IMG/VR virus record: IMGVR_UViG_3300036851_000165
Location: 1 to 39,144 of that record
Length of the DNA: 39,144 nt
Strand: one strand, 5' to 3'
Source: a virus
Below, piece after piece: positions 12,072 to 20,217 of this stretch (the first letter of the stretch is position 1; each line of letters opens with the position of its first letter). Made by a program: the position numbers and the translations under genes. The notes beneath the pieces were generated by a model. The model saw nothing but the letters and a program-made list of their open reading frames with translations, was not told the origin of the DNA and searched no databases.

Positions 12072-12412
12072 ACCCCTCTGAACTCGCCAATAAGATCGCC
12101 GAAGAGGTCTTCCGCACCATCGAGCGGGAGAAGGCAATCATCAAGGCTGAGGTCGTGGAGGCTGTCGAGCGGGTGCTGGCGAAAGAGCTGCGCAATATCA
12201 TGGCGGCTGCCGGCGGCGGTTTCATCGGCCGCGGTGTATCGGACCAAGTGGTGGACGCCTACCGAACCGTAAAGCTTGGCGAGTGGAAGATCATCTCCAA
12301 GGAAGATCTGGCCGCCCAGCAAAGAGAGGCGCAGGTCAGATACGAAGCAATCCTAGGCGGTGCCGTCTCTCGGCTTAGCGCGATACAGCCTGCAACGCCT
12401 TTGAAAGATTGA
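12068..12412 (+). CDS. Small protein carrying a portal-like GGGFIGRGVS segment
   Basis: 114 residues from ATG 12068 (ATGA overlap; an in-frame GTG at 12059 is less likely). Residues 1-45 are a charged helix. Residues 49-58 read GGGFIGRGVS, and LGEWK follows 11 residues later. The same two blocks occur in the portal at residues 454-463 (nt 16991-17020), with LGEWK 9 residues after. The DNA of the ten-residue block differs at 5 of 30 positions, all silent. The C-terminal part is a charged helix with no portal counterpart. It may have captured a portal segment, mimic the portal for the terminase or another partner, or be an assembly factor. Gene reality is supported by the Shine-Dalgarno GGAAG and packing. 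Confidence 0.65.
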   Translation: MNPSELANKIAEEVFRTIEREKAIIKAEVVEAVERVLAKELRNIMAAAGGGFIGRGVSDQVVDAYRTVKLGEWKIISKEDLAAQQREAQVRYEAILGGAVSRLSAIQPATPLKD

Positions 12413-12435
12413 AATAAATCAAAGGAATCAAACCT

Positions 12436-12810
12436 ATGTCGCGCGGCGGCAAGCGCCAAGGCGCTGGTCGCAAGAAGTCTGCGCTGACAAAGCGAACCCA
12501 GGAGATTGCGGCCAAAGCGTCTAAGGACGGCATTACACCTCTTGAGGTTATGCTGGAGAATATGCGCTTTGCCCACGTTGAAGCACAACGGTTGGCGGAG
12601 ATGATTGCGGGTGAGGGCGCAACGATTGAGAACCTGAAGGGGCTGCTCGACATGCGCAAGATCGCCGAGGAATGCGCTAAGGATGCAGCCCCCTACGTCC
12701 ATCCACGCCTCCAGGCAGTCCAGCATTCAGGTCCCGGCGGCGGCCCCATTCAGCAGCAACTCACCAGGATCGAGCGTGTCGTCGTCGATCCTGAAAATCC
12801 AGACGCCTAG
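12436..12810 (+). CDS. Terminase small subunit-like protein
   Basis: 124 residues. It opens with the small-terminase style basic motif GGKRQGAGRKKSALTKRT, then GITPLEVMLENMRFAH, and closes with AAPYVHPRLQAVQHSGPGGG, a combination seen in many phage small terminase or terminase-adjacent proteins. It should recognise the packaging site on phage DNA and hand it to the large subunit. Its 3' end overlaps the large subunit start by 35 bp. The basic N-terminus is the likely DNA contact. No classic HTH is obvious, so this is a family-pattern and position call. Confidence 0.72.
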   Translation: MSRGGKRQGAGRKKSALTKRTQEIAAKASKDGITPLEVMLENMRFAHVEAQRLAEMIAGEGATIENLKGLLDMRKIAEECAKDAAPYVHPRLQAVQHSGPGGGPIQQQLTRIERVVVDPENPDA

Positions 12811-14566
12811 AGCGTTCTTGCCGCTTCTAGAGCCCAAGCGCTTCCGCGGCGCCAAGGGCGGCAGAGGCGCCGCCAAGTCGCATTTCTGGTGCGAGCTGCT
12901 CGTCGAGGAGATGCTGACCGAGCACCATCGCGTCGCCTGCCTTCGCGAGGTTCAGTCCAGCATCAAGGACAGCGTCAAGCAGCTCGTAGAGGACAAGATC
13001 AAGTCTCTCGGCGTCGAGAGCAGTTTCAAGATCACGGAACAGGAGATCGTCGGGCCGAATGATAGCCTGATGGTGTTCAGAGGCCTCAAGAACCACACGG
13101 CGTCGTCGATCAAATCGCTGGAGGGGTTCACCCGCGCCTTCGTAGAGGAAGCGCAGACCATCACCCAGCGCTCGCTGGACATCCTGACGCCGACGATCCG
13201 CGCGCCCGGCTCTGCGCTCTACTTCGGCTGGAACCCGCTGTCTCCGAAGGACCCGGTTGACGCCTTCTTTGAGGCCAACAAGAACGACCCAGACTTCGCT
13301 CTCGTGGCAGTTACATACCGGGACAATCCGTGGTTTCCCGCGGAACTTCGGCGGGACATGGAGCGTGACAGAACACGTGACCCTGAGAAATATCATCACG
13401 TATGGCTCGGCAGCTACCAGAAGAACTCCGAAGCCCGCGTCTTCCGCAATTGGAAGATCGACAGCTTCGATGTCCCCAAGGACGCCCGCCCCTACTACGG
13501 CGGTGACTGGGGCTTCGCGATCGATCCGACAGTTCTGATCCGCTGCTGGATCGTCGGCCGCACGCTCTACATCGATCAGGAAGCCTACGAGGTTGGTTGT
13601 CCTATCGACAAGACGCCGGCTCTCTTCGACCAGGTGGAGGGCTCGCGGAAGTGGCCGATCACAGCGGATAGCGCCAGGCCTGAGACCATCGACTACATGC
13701 GCCGGCATGGCTTCCCGCACATCCAGCCAGCGCGCAAGGGACCGGGGAGCCTTGAGGACGGTATCGAGTTCCTGAAGTCCTTCGACATCATCGTTCACCC
13801 GAACTGCAAGCACGTGATCGATGAGCTGAGCAGCTACAGCTACAAGACCGACAAGCTCACGGGAGAAATCCTGCCGGTGCTGGACGACAAGAAGAACCAC
13901 ACGATCGACGCCGTGCGCTACGCAGCAGAGCAAGTCAGAGCCTTCGACGGCGGGACCGTGTACGCGACACCTGAGACTGAGATCGTCATCGACGCTGAGC
14001 GCAAGATCCCTCGCTACTGGCCGCGGGTGTGGGCGCTCGACATCGACGGCTCGAAGGCCTCCGTCCTCTGGGGCGCTCACGACCGGGAGATGGATACGCT
14101 CTACATCTACGGCGAACTTGTGGTGCCACGTCATGAGCTTGCTCTTGTGGCGGATGCCATCAAGACCCGCAACCGCGCCTTCGGCAACATGCCGGGCCTG
14201 TTCAACCACCTCGCCCGCAAGCGGAGCCAGCAGCAAGGCCAGATCATAATCGATGCTCTGCTTGACCTGCATCTCGACATCTTCACGCCGAGAGTAGAGG
14301 CGGACGCCGCAGTCGCTGAGGTCTCCCGCCGTCTATCCACCAAGCGCCTCAAGGTGCTCTCATCCTGTTTGCAGTGGCTGGCTCAGTATCGGTCGTACCG
14401 GCGGAACAAGGATGGCGACCTCGTTGAGGAATCCGATGGCTTGATGCGGGCGATGGACCTGCTTGTTGTGGAAGGCGTGAGGACGGCGACGCTGGATGAT
14501 GCCTCGGTGGCAGAAGCTCAGGGCGACCACGCGGGGCGGACGCGAAACTCGATTACAGGGTACTGA
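12776..14566 (+). CDS. terL: Terminase large subunit (PBSX-type) with extra C-terminal nuclease-like domain
   Basis: 596 residues from GTG 12776, chosen for AGGA 6 nt upstream and the family-typical opening ILKIQTPRAFLPLLEPKRF. ATPase: Walker A-like GAKGGRGAAKS at 25-35, Walker B FTRAFVEEAQ near 117-126. First RNase H-like nuclease: GGDWGFAIDPT with Asp at 244, ITADSARPETIDYMRRHGF, and KKNHTIDAVRYAAEQVRAF, which completes a normal PBSX terminase by about residue 400. A further 200 residues follow, looking like a second terminase-type nuclease: RVWALDIDGSKASVLWGAHD with Asp 422 and 424, VVPRHELALVADAIKTR, STKRLKVLSSC and ESDGLMRAMDLLVVEG. It is the motor that cuts and pumps DNA through the portal. 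The tandem nuclease-like arrangement is unusual. Confidence 0.88.
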   Translation: MSSSILKIQTPRAFLPLLEPKRFRGAKGGRGAAKSHFWCELLVEEMLTEHHRVACLREVQSSIKDSVKQLVEDKIKSLGVESSFKITEQEIVGPNDSLMVFRGLKNHTASSIKSLEGFTRAFVEEAQTITQRSLDILTPTIRAPGSALYFGWNPLSPKDPVDAFFEANKNDPDFALVAVTYRDNPWFPAELRRDMERDRTRDPEKYHHVWLGSYQKNSEARVFRNWKIDSFDVPKDARPYYGGDWGFAIDPTVLIRCWIVGRTLYIDQEAYEVGCPIDKTPALFDQVEGSRKWPITADSARPETIDYMRRHGFPHIQPARKGPGSLEDGIEFLKSFDIIVHPNCKHVIDELSSYSYKTDKLTGEILPVLDDKKNHTIDAVRYAAEQVRAFDGGTVYATPETEIVIDAERKIPRYWPRVWALDIDGSKASVLWGAHDREMDTLYIYGELVVPRHELALVADAIKTRNRAFGNMPGLFNHLARKRSQQQGQIIIDALLDLHLDIFTPRVEADAAVAEVSRRLSTKRLKVLSSCLQWLAQYRSYRRNKDGDLVEESDGLMRAMDLLVVEGVRTATLDDASVAEAQGDHAGRTRNSITGY

Positions 14567-14584
14567 TCAACAAAGGATCACCTG

Positions 14585-14776
14585 ATGCAATTGCTCGATG
14601 CAAGAGACGAGAGCGACAGGCTGGAAATTGCCAGGCAACTCTACGAGCGTTTTTGCGCTGATCTGGCCCGAGAGCCCGCGATGGCGCGCGCCCGCCTAAC
14701 GTCCGGAATCCAGGTGGCGCTGCGGGATGCTGCCCAGGGCGACAAGACGTATCCACCTTTTGAGAGGACAACCTGA
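14585..14776 (+). CDS. Small hypothetical protein
   Basis: 63 residues, helical and charged (DESDRLEIARQLYERFCADL). Good AAAGGA Shine-Dalgarno and TGATG coupling to the next gene. Between terminase and portal, so possibly a head-assembly accessory; no family recognised. Confidence 0.6.
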   Translation: MQLLDARDESDRLEIARQLYERFCADLAREPAMARARLTSGIQVALRDAAQGDKTYPPFERTT

Positions 14777-14973
14777 TGCCAGACAAAGCCGACAACGGCG
14801 GCCAGCCGACGCTGGAAAAACTCCAGGCCGAAGGCGTCTCCATCCGCAAGTGCATCGCCTCTGAGGGCCAGCCTGGCTACGGCGGCGGCAATTCGAGCGG
14901 CGCCAAGACGGCGAAGCAGGTGCCGGCGCTCAGCTCGTTCGGGCCGGTGCGCAGAGGCGGCAGAGGTTATTGA
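14776..14973 (+). CDS. Small Gly/Ser-rich hypothetical protein
   Basis: 65 residues. Residues 10-30 (QPTLEKLQAEGVSIRKCIAS) form a helix; the rest is Gly, Ser and Ala-rich ending FGPVRRGGRGY. No family recognised. Coupled to the previous gene by TGATG. May be a small structural or head-completion protein. Confidence 0.55.
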   Translation: MPDKADNGGQPTLEKLQAEGVSIRKCIASEGQPGYGGGNSSGAKTAKQVPALSSFGPVRRGGRGY

Positions 14974-14981
14974 AACCTACC

Positions 14982-15632
14982 ATGCCTTACGACTTGCTAT
15001 CTCTCCTCTGGGCTCAACGTCCAGCGCCCTATGCGCCGGATGTTTCGTCGGAGTTCACAACCCCCGAGGATCTACGTCGGGCGCGCATCTCAGAGGCACT
15101 GGGGTGGGATGTCGGCCGTCCAGGTCAGGAATTTCTGCGTCGTTTGTTTTCCGATGTGTTGCCCATGATGCCAGGCCGCGGGGCTGGAACGGTGCGCGGC
15201 GCTCGTGCACCTGTGGCGCAACCCGACCCGCGCGCGACGCTGGTGCAGGATTATGTTGCACGTTTTGGTTATCCCCCTCCATCCATAATGTCTAATGATG
15301 CTATCAGGACTTGGATAAATGGCCCATTCAGCCGAGGTCCGCGCGGCGACTATGCTCCACGCACACCCGTCCCGCCGGTTGCGCCAGCGCCATTATCCCA
15401 ACCACCTCCGGCGCCGCCACATTCGGCGCCGCCGCAAGCGCGGCGCGACCTCAGCGCCCTCAACCATGACGGCGTCGACTATGGCTTGCGCTGGGGCGAC
15501 CCTGTTAGGGCGCAGTCGTACTTGAGTGCTCTTGAGGCATTCCAGCAAGCGAGGCCGCCGATGTCACGTCGGTTGCTGCATGGAGCTGCCCCATTGGGCC
15601 TGCTAGACATCGATCGAGACAGCCAACCGTAA
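14982..15632 (+). CDS. Proline-rich protein with WAQRP leader motif, probable virion protein
   Basis: 216 residues from ATG 14982; a TTG at 14970 overlapping the previous stop is the alternative and has the better Shine-Dalgarno. The ATG is preferred because the first 14 residues (MPYDLLSLLWAQRP) align without gaps with those of the ADP-ribosyltransferase-like protein at 29079 (MADPLLDVWWAQRP). The body is disordered, with a Pro/Ala-rich stretch (PPVAPAPLSQPPPAPPHSAP) near 145-165 and no enzyme motif. It lies between terminase and portal and overlaps the portal start (TAATG). The shared N-terminus suggests a virion-incorporation signal, which is inference. Confidence 0.65.
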   Translation: MPYDLLSLLWAQRPAPYAPDVSSEFTTPEDLRRARISEALGWDVGRPGQEFLRRLFSDVLPMMPGRGAGTVRGARAPVAQPDPRATLVQDYVARFGYPPPSIMSNDAIRTWINGPFSRGPRGDYAPRTPVPPVAPAPLSQPPPAPPHSAPPQARRDLSALNHDGVDYGLRWGDPVRAQSYLSALEAFQQARPPMSRRLLHGAAPLGLLDIDRDSQP

Positions 15633-17956
15633 TGCCTCCTATCGACGATCTCGACCTGATGCTGGACGACCCGGCCGCCGCCATGGGCATGGCGCGCGAC
15701 TACCTCTCATTGGAGGAGCCGGAGGAGCTTGCGCTCGACGAGATGGAGCCGCAAGAGGACGATCCGCGCGCCGTCTATGAGCAGCTGATCGCCAACATCC
15801 AGTCCACCAACATCGCCGCCGACCTCGACGACACCGAGCTCAACGCCATCGGTCAGAAGGTGCTGCGCGAGTACGAGATCGACCTCCAGTCCCGCTCCGA
15901 ATGGGAGGACAAGTCCCGCAAGGCCATGGACCTTGCGATGCAGATTGCGAAGGAAAAGGTTCATCCGTGGCCAAACGCCAGCAACGTCGTCTATCCGCTG
16001 ATGACGATGGCGGCTGTCAATTTCAATGCAAGGGCGTACCCGGCCATCATCCAGGGCCGTTCCGTCGTCAAGGGCGTTGTGGTCGGCAAGGACGACGGCA
16101 CCCCGATGCCGCCCGAGATGGTGCAGCAGCTGATGATGGGGATGGGCGGAAGGCCGGGCGGAGTCGCTGGGCCCATGCCAGGCATAGGCGCACCGGGAAT
16201 GGACCCCGGCATGCCTATGCAGATCCCGTCGCCCCGCATGGGCCACAACGGCGGCCCGCAGATGGAGCAGGAGCAAGGGCAGCCGCCGCAGCAGCAACAG
16301 GTCTGGATCGTCCCGCCTGGCGCCAAGACCGAGCGCGCAACCCGCATCGGCGAACACATGTCGTGGCAGCTCCTGGAGGAGATGCCGGAGTGGCAGGACG
16401 AGACCGACAAGCTTCTGCTGATCCTCCCAATTGTCGGCTGCGCGTTCCGCAAGAGCTTCTTCGACCACGCCTTGGGTCACAACTCCTCCCTGCTTGTGCT
16501 GGCGCAGAACCTCGTCATCAACTACCACGCCAAGAGTGTTGAGAGCGCGCCGCGCATCACCGAGCAGATCCAGTTCTACCCATACGAGATCAAGGAGCAG
16601 GTCCGCGCCGGACTGTGGATCGACCACGACTACGGCGCCAACAACAACAACAACGGCGATGACGATGCCCCTCACGACTTCCTGGAGCAGCACCGCTGGC
16701 TTGACCTGGACGAAGACGACTTCCCCGAGCCCTACATCGTCACTGTCCACAAGCCAACCGGCAAGGTCGCCCGCATCGTCGCAAGGTATGACGCCGAAGG
16801 CGTGATGCTCAATCAAGAGGGCAACGTCGCCAAGATCAGGCCCGTCCACTACTACACCAAGTTCGACTTCATTCCGAACCCTGACGGCGGCATCTACGGT
16901 GTCGGCTTCGGCCAGCTGCTGACACCGATCAACGAGGCAACCAACACCACGCTCAATCAGCTATTCGATGCCGGCTCGCTCGCCAACACGGGCGGCGGGT
17001 TCATCGGTCGCGGCGTCTCCATGCACGCCGGCAGTCTGAAATTCAGGCTCGGCGAGTGGAAGCAGCTCAATGTCCCAGGCTCCACCGTCAAGGACGCCAT
17101 CGTCCCGTTCAACCACCCAGGCCCGAGCCCGGTGCTCATCCAGCTTCTCGGCCTCCTGATCGAGGCCGGCAAGGACTTGAGCGGCAACAAGGACGCGCTG
17201 TCTGGTGATATGGCTGCGGCCACAATGCAGCCCACGACCTTGATGGCTGCAATCGAGCAGGGGCTGAAGGGCTTCATCGCCGTATTCAAGCGCGTTCACA
17301 CCTCGCTTAAGGCCGAGTTCGACAAGCTCTATCGCCTCAACAGCATCTATCTCCAGCAACAGGCGCAGTACGAGGTTGGAGGCGAGTGGCGTACGGTCAC
17401 CAAGGACGACTATGTCCGGGGCTCAGGTGTGGAACTGGTATCCGACCCGAACATGGTCTCGGACATGCAGCGCATGGCCCAGGCGCAACTGTTGCAGGGC
17501 TACCAGACCGACCCGTTCTGCAATCCGATCAACATCCGCAAGCGCATCTTCACGACGGCTCAGATTGAGAAGATCGACGAACTGCTTGTCGAGCAACTTC
17601 CACCCAACCCTGAAATCCTTGCAAAGACCGCGGAACTGGAGGCGCGCAATCGTGAACTAGATCTCAGGGAGCGTGAAATCGTCTCCAAAGAGGCGAGCGC
17701 GAAGACCGGCCAGATGAAAGACATGAGCCAGGTCGTCCTCAACCTTGCGCAAGCCGACAAGGCGAACGGCGATATGGATCTGGCCTGGACGATCCAATAC
17801 GTGGAAGTGATGCGGGCGCAGATGGAGCAGGCGCAGAGGGAACTGACGCAGCCGGCCAACAGAGCGCAGCAAGGCGCACAGCAGCCGCAGCTTCAGCCGC
17901 CGGCTGGTCCGGTGCCTCCTGAATACCAGTTTGCACCGCCGGGCGTGCTGCAATGA
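15632..17956 (+). CDS. Portal protein (P22 gp1-like, long type)
   Basis: 774 residues. The acidic N-terminus leads to WEDKSRKAMDLAMQIAKEKV and HPWPNASNVVYPLMTMAAVN, typical of large podoviral portals. A Met/Gly/Pro/Gln-rich insert at about 150-225 (including GMGGRPGG, MGHNGGPQ and a poly-Gln run) interrupts the fold. The core continues with LPIVGCAFRKSFFDHALGHN and NQLFDAGSLANTGGGFIGRG. The C-terminal part is helical and Gln-rich, as expected of a barrel in the head interior. Twelve copies form the DNA entry pore and connect to the gp4-like adaptor at 26673. The small gene at 12068 shares its GGGFIGRGVS block. Confidence 0.87.
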   Translation: MPPIDDLDLMLDDPAAAMGMARDYLSLEEPEELALDEMEPQEDDPRAVYEQLIANIQSTNIAADLDDTELNAIGQKVLREYEIDLQSRSEWEDKSRKAMDLAMQIAKEKVHPWPNASNVVYPLMTMAAVNFNARAYPAIIQGRSVVKGVVVGKDDGTPMPPEMVQQLMMGMGGRPGGVAGPMPGIGAPGMDPGMPMQIPSPRMGHNGGPQMEQEQGQPPQQQQVWIVPPGAKTERATRIGEHMSWQLLEEMPEWQDETDKLLLILPIVGCAFRKSFFDHALGHNSSLLVLAQNLVINYHAKSVESAPRITEQIQFYPYEIKEQVRAGLWIDHDYGANNNNNGDDDAPHDFLEQHRWLDLDEDDFPEPYIVTVHKPTGKVARIVARYDAEGVMLNQEGNVAKIRPVHYYTKFDFIPNPDGGIYGVGFGQLLTPINEATNTTLNQLFDAGSLANTGGGFIGRGVSMHAGSLKFRLGEWKQLNVPGSTVKDAIVPFNHPGPSPVLIQLLGLLIEAGKDLSGNKDALSGDMAAATMQPTTLMAAIEQGLKGFIAVFKRVHTSLKAEFDKLYRLNSIYLQQQAQYEVGGEWRTVTKDDYVRGSGVELVSDPNMVSDMQRMAQAQLLQGYQTDPFCNPINIRKRIFTTAQIEKIDELLVEQLPPNPEILAKTAELEARNRELDLREREIVSKEASAKTGQMKDMSQVVLNLAQADKANGDMDLAWTIQYVEVMRAQMEQAQRELTQPANRAQQGAQQPQLQPPAGPVPPEYQFAPPGVLQ

Positions 17957-18225
17957 TCGACATCACCGAGGCCGACTTCAACGCCTGGAAACACAACCCG
18001 GTCACGAAGGTCTATCTGCAATATCTCGCGAAGTACGAGGCGGACTTGACTCTCCATCAGGTCCAGTCCCTTCGCATGATGCATGCAGCGCCTGACCCGT
18101 TCCAACTCGGCGTGTTCAAGGGGGAATGCAACGCTGTGCACAACCTCGCCAACCTTTCATTTGGCGTCTTGGTCGACGCCTTAACCCCTCCAGAGCAGGA
18201 GGAAACGCAGGAGAAAGAGGACTGA
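17953..18225 (+). CDS. Small head-region protein
   Basis: 90 residues: DITEADFNAWKHNPVTKVYL, then a helix and a cysteine-containing segment (GECNAVHNLANLSFG), ending in an acidic tail (EQEETQEKED). Start overlaps the portal stop (ATGA). Proteins of this size and pattern commonly follow portal genes in podoviral head clusters. No enzymatic motif. Function unknown. Confidence 0.65.
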   Translation: MIDITEADFNAWKHNPVTKVYLQYLAKYEADLTLHQVQSLRMMHAAPDPFQLGVFKGECNAVHNLANLSFGVLVDALTPPEQEETQEKED

Positions 18226-18696
18226 ATGACACCCAAAGTCATCCGCACTCCAAATGGAGAATTCCTGCCGGCAGATTGGACCGGCAAGAACGAGTCCGGC
18301 ATTGAGCCGTTTGGGGATCGCATACTCATTCTTGGAGATACGTTCGCTCCCGAGAGCTCGGGCGGCATCAAATGGCCCGATGATCTGATTGAGCGCATGA
18401 CCGAGGCGGCAGAAACTGGCGTCCTCGTCGCCGTTGGCAGCGAGGCATGGGCCTGGAACAGCGATCGCACGCGGCGCTTTGAAGGGGAGAAGCCGGAGAT
18501 CGGACAGCGCATCATCTTTGAGCGCTACGCTGGGCAATACCATTTCGGCGCTGACGGTCGGCGGTACCGCATCATGGATGATCGCTGCGTCGGCGGCCTC
18601 TTCGCAGAGGACGCGGTGATTAGGACAGCACCGAAGCCGCAGGCTCCCGCGACCCTCACTAAGGTCACTAAGCCGCCGCTAGTCGCGGCGCGCTAA
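18226..18696 (+). CDS. GroES-like co-chaperonin
   Basis: 156 residues. From about residue 25 it follows the Cpn10 fold: IEPFGDRILILGDTFAPESS, GGIKWPDDL in the mobile-loop position, TGVLVAVGSEAW, then KPEIGQRIIFERYAGQYHF and RRYRIMDDRCVGGLFAEDAV. These match the GroES order (PLxDRVxV, GGI, G-x-V-x-A-V-G, V-K-x-G-D-x-V-x-F, YAG, ILxExDILA). The mobile loop (SSGGIKWPDD) is where GroES touches GroEL. Placed between portal and scaffold, it likely adapts host GroEL for folding capsid protein, as T4 gp31 does. The C-terminal 25 residues are an extra disordered tail. Identification is from pattern. Confidence 0.78.
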   Translation: MTPKVIRTPNGEFLPADWTGKNESGIEPFGDRILILGDTFAPESSGGIKWPDDLIERMTEAAETGVLVAVGSEAWAWNSDRTRRFEGEKPEIGQRIIFERYAGQYHFGADGRRYRIMDDRCVGGLFAEDAVIRTAPKPQAPATLTKVTKPPLVAAR

Positions 18697-18709
18697 TCAC
18701 GAGGACATC

Positions 18710-19555
18710 ATGTCAATAGAAACCAACGGGGTCACCGCCCCGAACGACCCCGCGTTGGCGGAAATCGATGCGGTGATCGACGATGACCAACAGCCGGTCA
18801 TCGAGGAGACGCACAAGCTCGCGTCGAAGCTCTCCGAATTGGAGCAGCAGCTCCGCGCCAAGGATGAGGTGATCTCGCGCCGCGACCGAGACTACCAGTC
18901 CCTGGTTGAGACATCCCGCAAGCAAAGCGAAATGCTCTCCGAACTCGTCGGCGACATACGCGACGCCAAAGACCGCGGCTATCAGTACGAGCGCGAGCGG
19001 CTCCAAGGTATTCAGCGCAAGGCTGCGACAGAAGCCGACGTGGCGGCGTACGACGACGCGGAACGCGCCATCAGGGCTCTCGACCACCATAGGGCAACAG
19101 CAGAGACAAAGCCGGCGGCTGATGCCCCGAAGTCGGCGGCAACGCCTCAGTCGCAGCCCGATCCTGCGGCCATCGCTTGGGTTTCGGAAAATCCCTGGTT
19201 CCACGCCGACCCCGATCTGTACGAGTACGCCCTTATGCGGGAACGCAAGGTTGGCACCTCTAACCCTCACATGAGCACAGCCGAGCGATTGGCCAAGGTG
19301 AAGGAGGACGTGCTCAAACGCTTCCCCGAGAAGTTCCCGAATGCAGCACGTCAGCAGCCGCCGACCGTGAGCCGCCCGGGGCCTCAGGCTGCCGGCAGGC
19401 CGAAGCCGAAAGAGCCGACGCTCGCGGATCTCGATGAGGATCACAAGGCGGCGCTCGCGGCGATCAAGAGAGTCGACCCCAAGTTCAAGGATGAAACGTA
19501 CCTCAAGGGCTTCAAGGCTCGCGAGGCGCGGCAGAAGGAAATTGGCAGACTATGA
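18710..19555 (+). CDS. Scaffolding protein
   Basis: 281 residues, highly charged and helical. Residues 35-110 form a long coiled coil (ELEQQLRAKDEVISRRDRDY and on). An Ala/Pro linker follows, then VSENPWFHADPDLYEYALMR and a C-terminal basic region (KGFKAREARQKEIG). Composition, size and position directly before the capsid genes are those of podoviral scaffold proteins, which guide capsid assembly and then leave. The C-terminal basic helix is the likely capsid contact. It overlaps the next gene by ATGA. Confidence 0.78.
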   Translation: MSIETNGVTAPNDPALAEIDAVIDDDQQPVIEETHKLASKLSELEQQLRAKDEVISRRDRDYQSLVETSRKQSEMLSELVGDIRDAKDRGYQYERERLQGIQRKAATEADVAAYDDAERAIRALDHHRATAETKPAADAPKSAATPQSQPDPAAIAWVSENPWFHADPDLYEYALMRERKVGTSNPHMSTAERLAKVKEDVLKRFPEKFPNAARQQPPTVSRPGPQAAGRPKPKEPTLADLDEDHKAALAAIKRVDPKFKDETYLKGFKAREARQKEIGRL

Positions 19556-20148
19556 GCATGGAAACTGTAGAGCGCCCACGCGCGGCACGTGCCAAGCGCA
19601 GCGACACCGCATTGGACGCCAATCCAATTTCAGCACCAGCGGTTGGCGAGATTGCGCCGACTGCACCGGCTCAGCCCGCGCCAGACGCTGAAGGCCGTCC
19701 CTCTGACGACTGGGGTATGCTCGGCCCCAATCCAATCACCGATGAAACCCGTCGCCCGCTGGGCCGGCTCAAGCCGAAGCTTGAGATGGGCAACGTTCCA
19801 GCCGGCTACCACTGCCGATGGATCAATGACACGGACAAGGGTCGCGTTAGGGATGCGCTCGAGGCCGGCTACAGCTTCATGAAAGGCGACGACGGCAAGC
19901 CTGTTCAGCGCGTGGTCGGCGTTAAGAAGGGCGGCGGCCCGCTGATCGCCTTCCGCATGATGATCCCGCTGCATTGGTACCTGAAGGATCAGGCAGACAA
20001 GGCCAACAACCGTGCCGAGCGCCGCGCCGACATGATGCGTGGCGTGACGGATCGCGGCGGCCCCGGCAGTGACGGTCGATACCTGCCCGTGCGCGGCAAC
20101 GCTCCGGTCAGCAGGATCGAACACGAAGATCTCGGCAAGAAGGGGTGA
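19552..20148 (+). CDS. Conserved head protein upstream of capsid genes
   Basis: 198 residues. A disordered Ala/Pro-rich first third is followed by a conserved block: VPAGYHCRWINDTDKGRVRD, then ALEAGYSFM, VQRVVGVKKGGGPLIAFRMM and IPLHWYLKDQADK, ending GRYLPVRGNAPVSRIE. This block is familiar from hypothetical proteins in the same position in many podoviral head clusters. It may be a capsid-assembly or head-stabilising factor. Its stop codon sits inside the left arm of an 11-bp inverted repeat (20138-20192). Confidence 0.68.
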   Translation: MSMETVERPRAARAKRSDTALDANPISAPAVGEIAPTAPAQPAPDAEGRPSDDWGMLGPNPITDETRRPLGRLKPKLEMGNVPAGYHCRWINDTDKGRVRDALEAGYSFMKGDDGKPVQRVVGVKKGGGPLIAFRMMIPLHWYLKDQADKANNRAERRADMMRGVTDRGGPGSDGRYLPVRGNAPVSRIEHEDLGKKG

Positions 20149-20192
20149 TCCCTGCGCCGTGAGTAGATGTTGCGTCGAGTGTCACCCCTTCT
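20138..20192 (+). promoter_or_regulatory. 11-bp inverted repeat at the start of the capsid transcript region
   Basis: AGAAGGGGTGA (20138-20148) pairs perfectly with TCACCCCTTCT (20182-20192) across 33 nt. The left arm covers the end of the previous gene. There is no T-run. A TATAGG and a strong AGGAGG Shine-Dalgarno follow before the ATG at 20218. It may stabilise or process the mRNA, so that decoration and capsid proteins are made at higher level than the scaffold genes. Confidence 0.5.
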
Positions 20193-20217
20193 CAACCACC
20201 TAGTATAGGAGGCCAGA

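Noticed and set aside
12827-14272. Long leftward open frame opposite the terminase
   Set aside because: Typical antisense shadow of a GC-rich gene; the terminase on the other strand has full family motifs.
15707-16849. Long leftward open frame opposite the portal
   Set aside because: Val/Asp/His/Leu-rich antisense shadow with no family pattern; the portal is clear.
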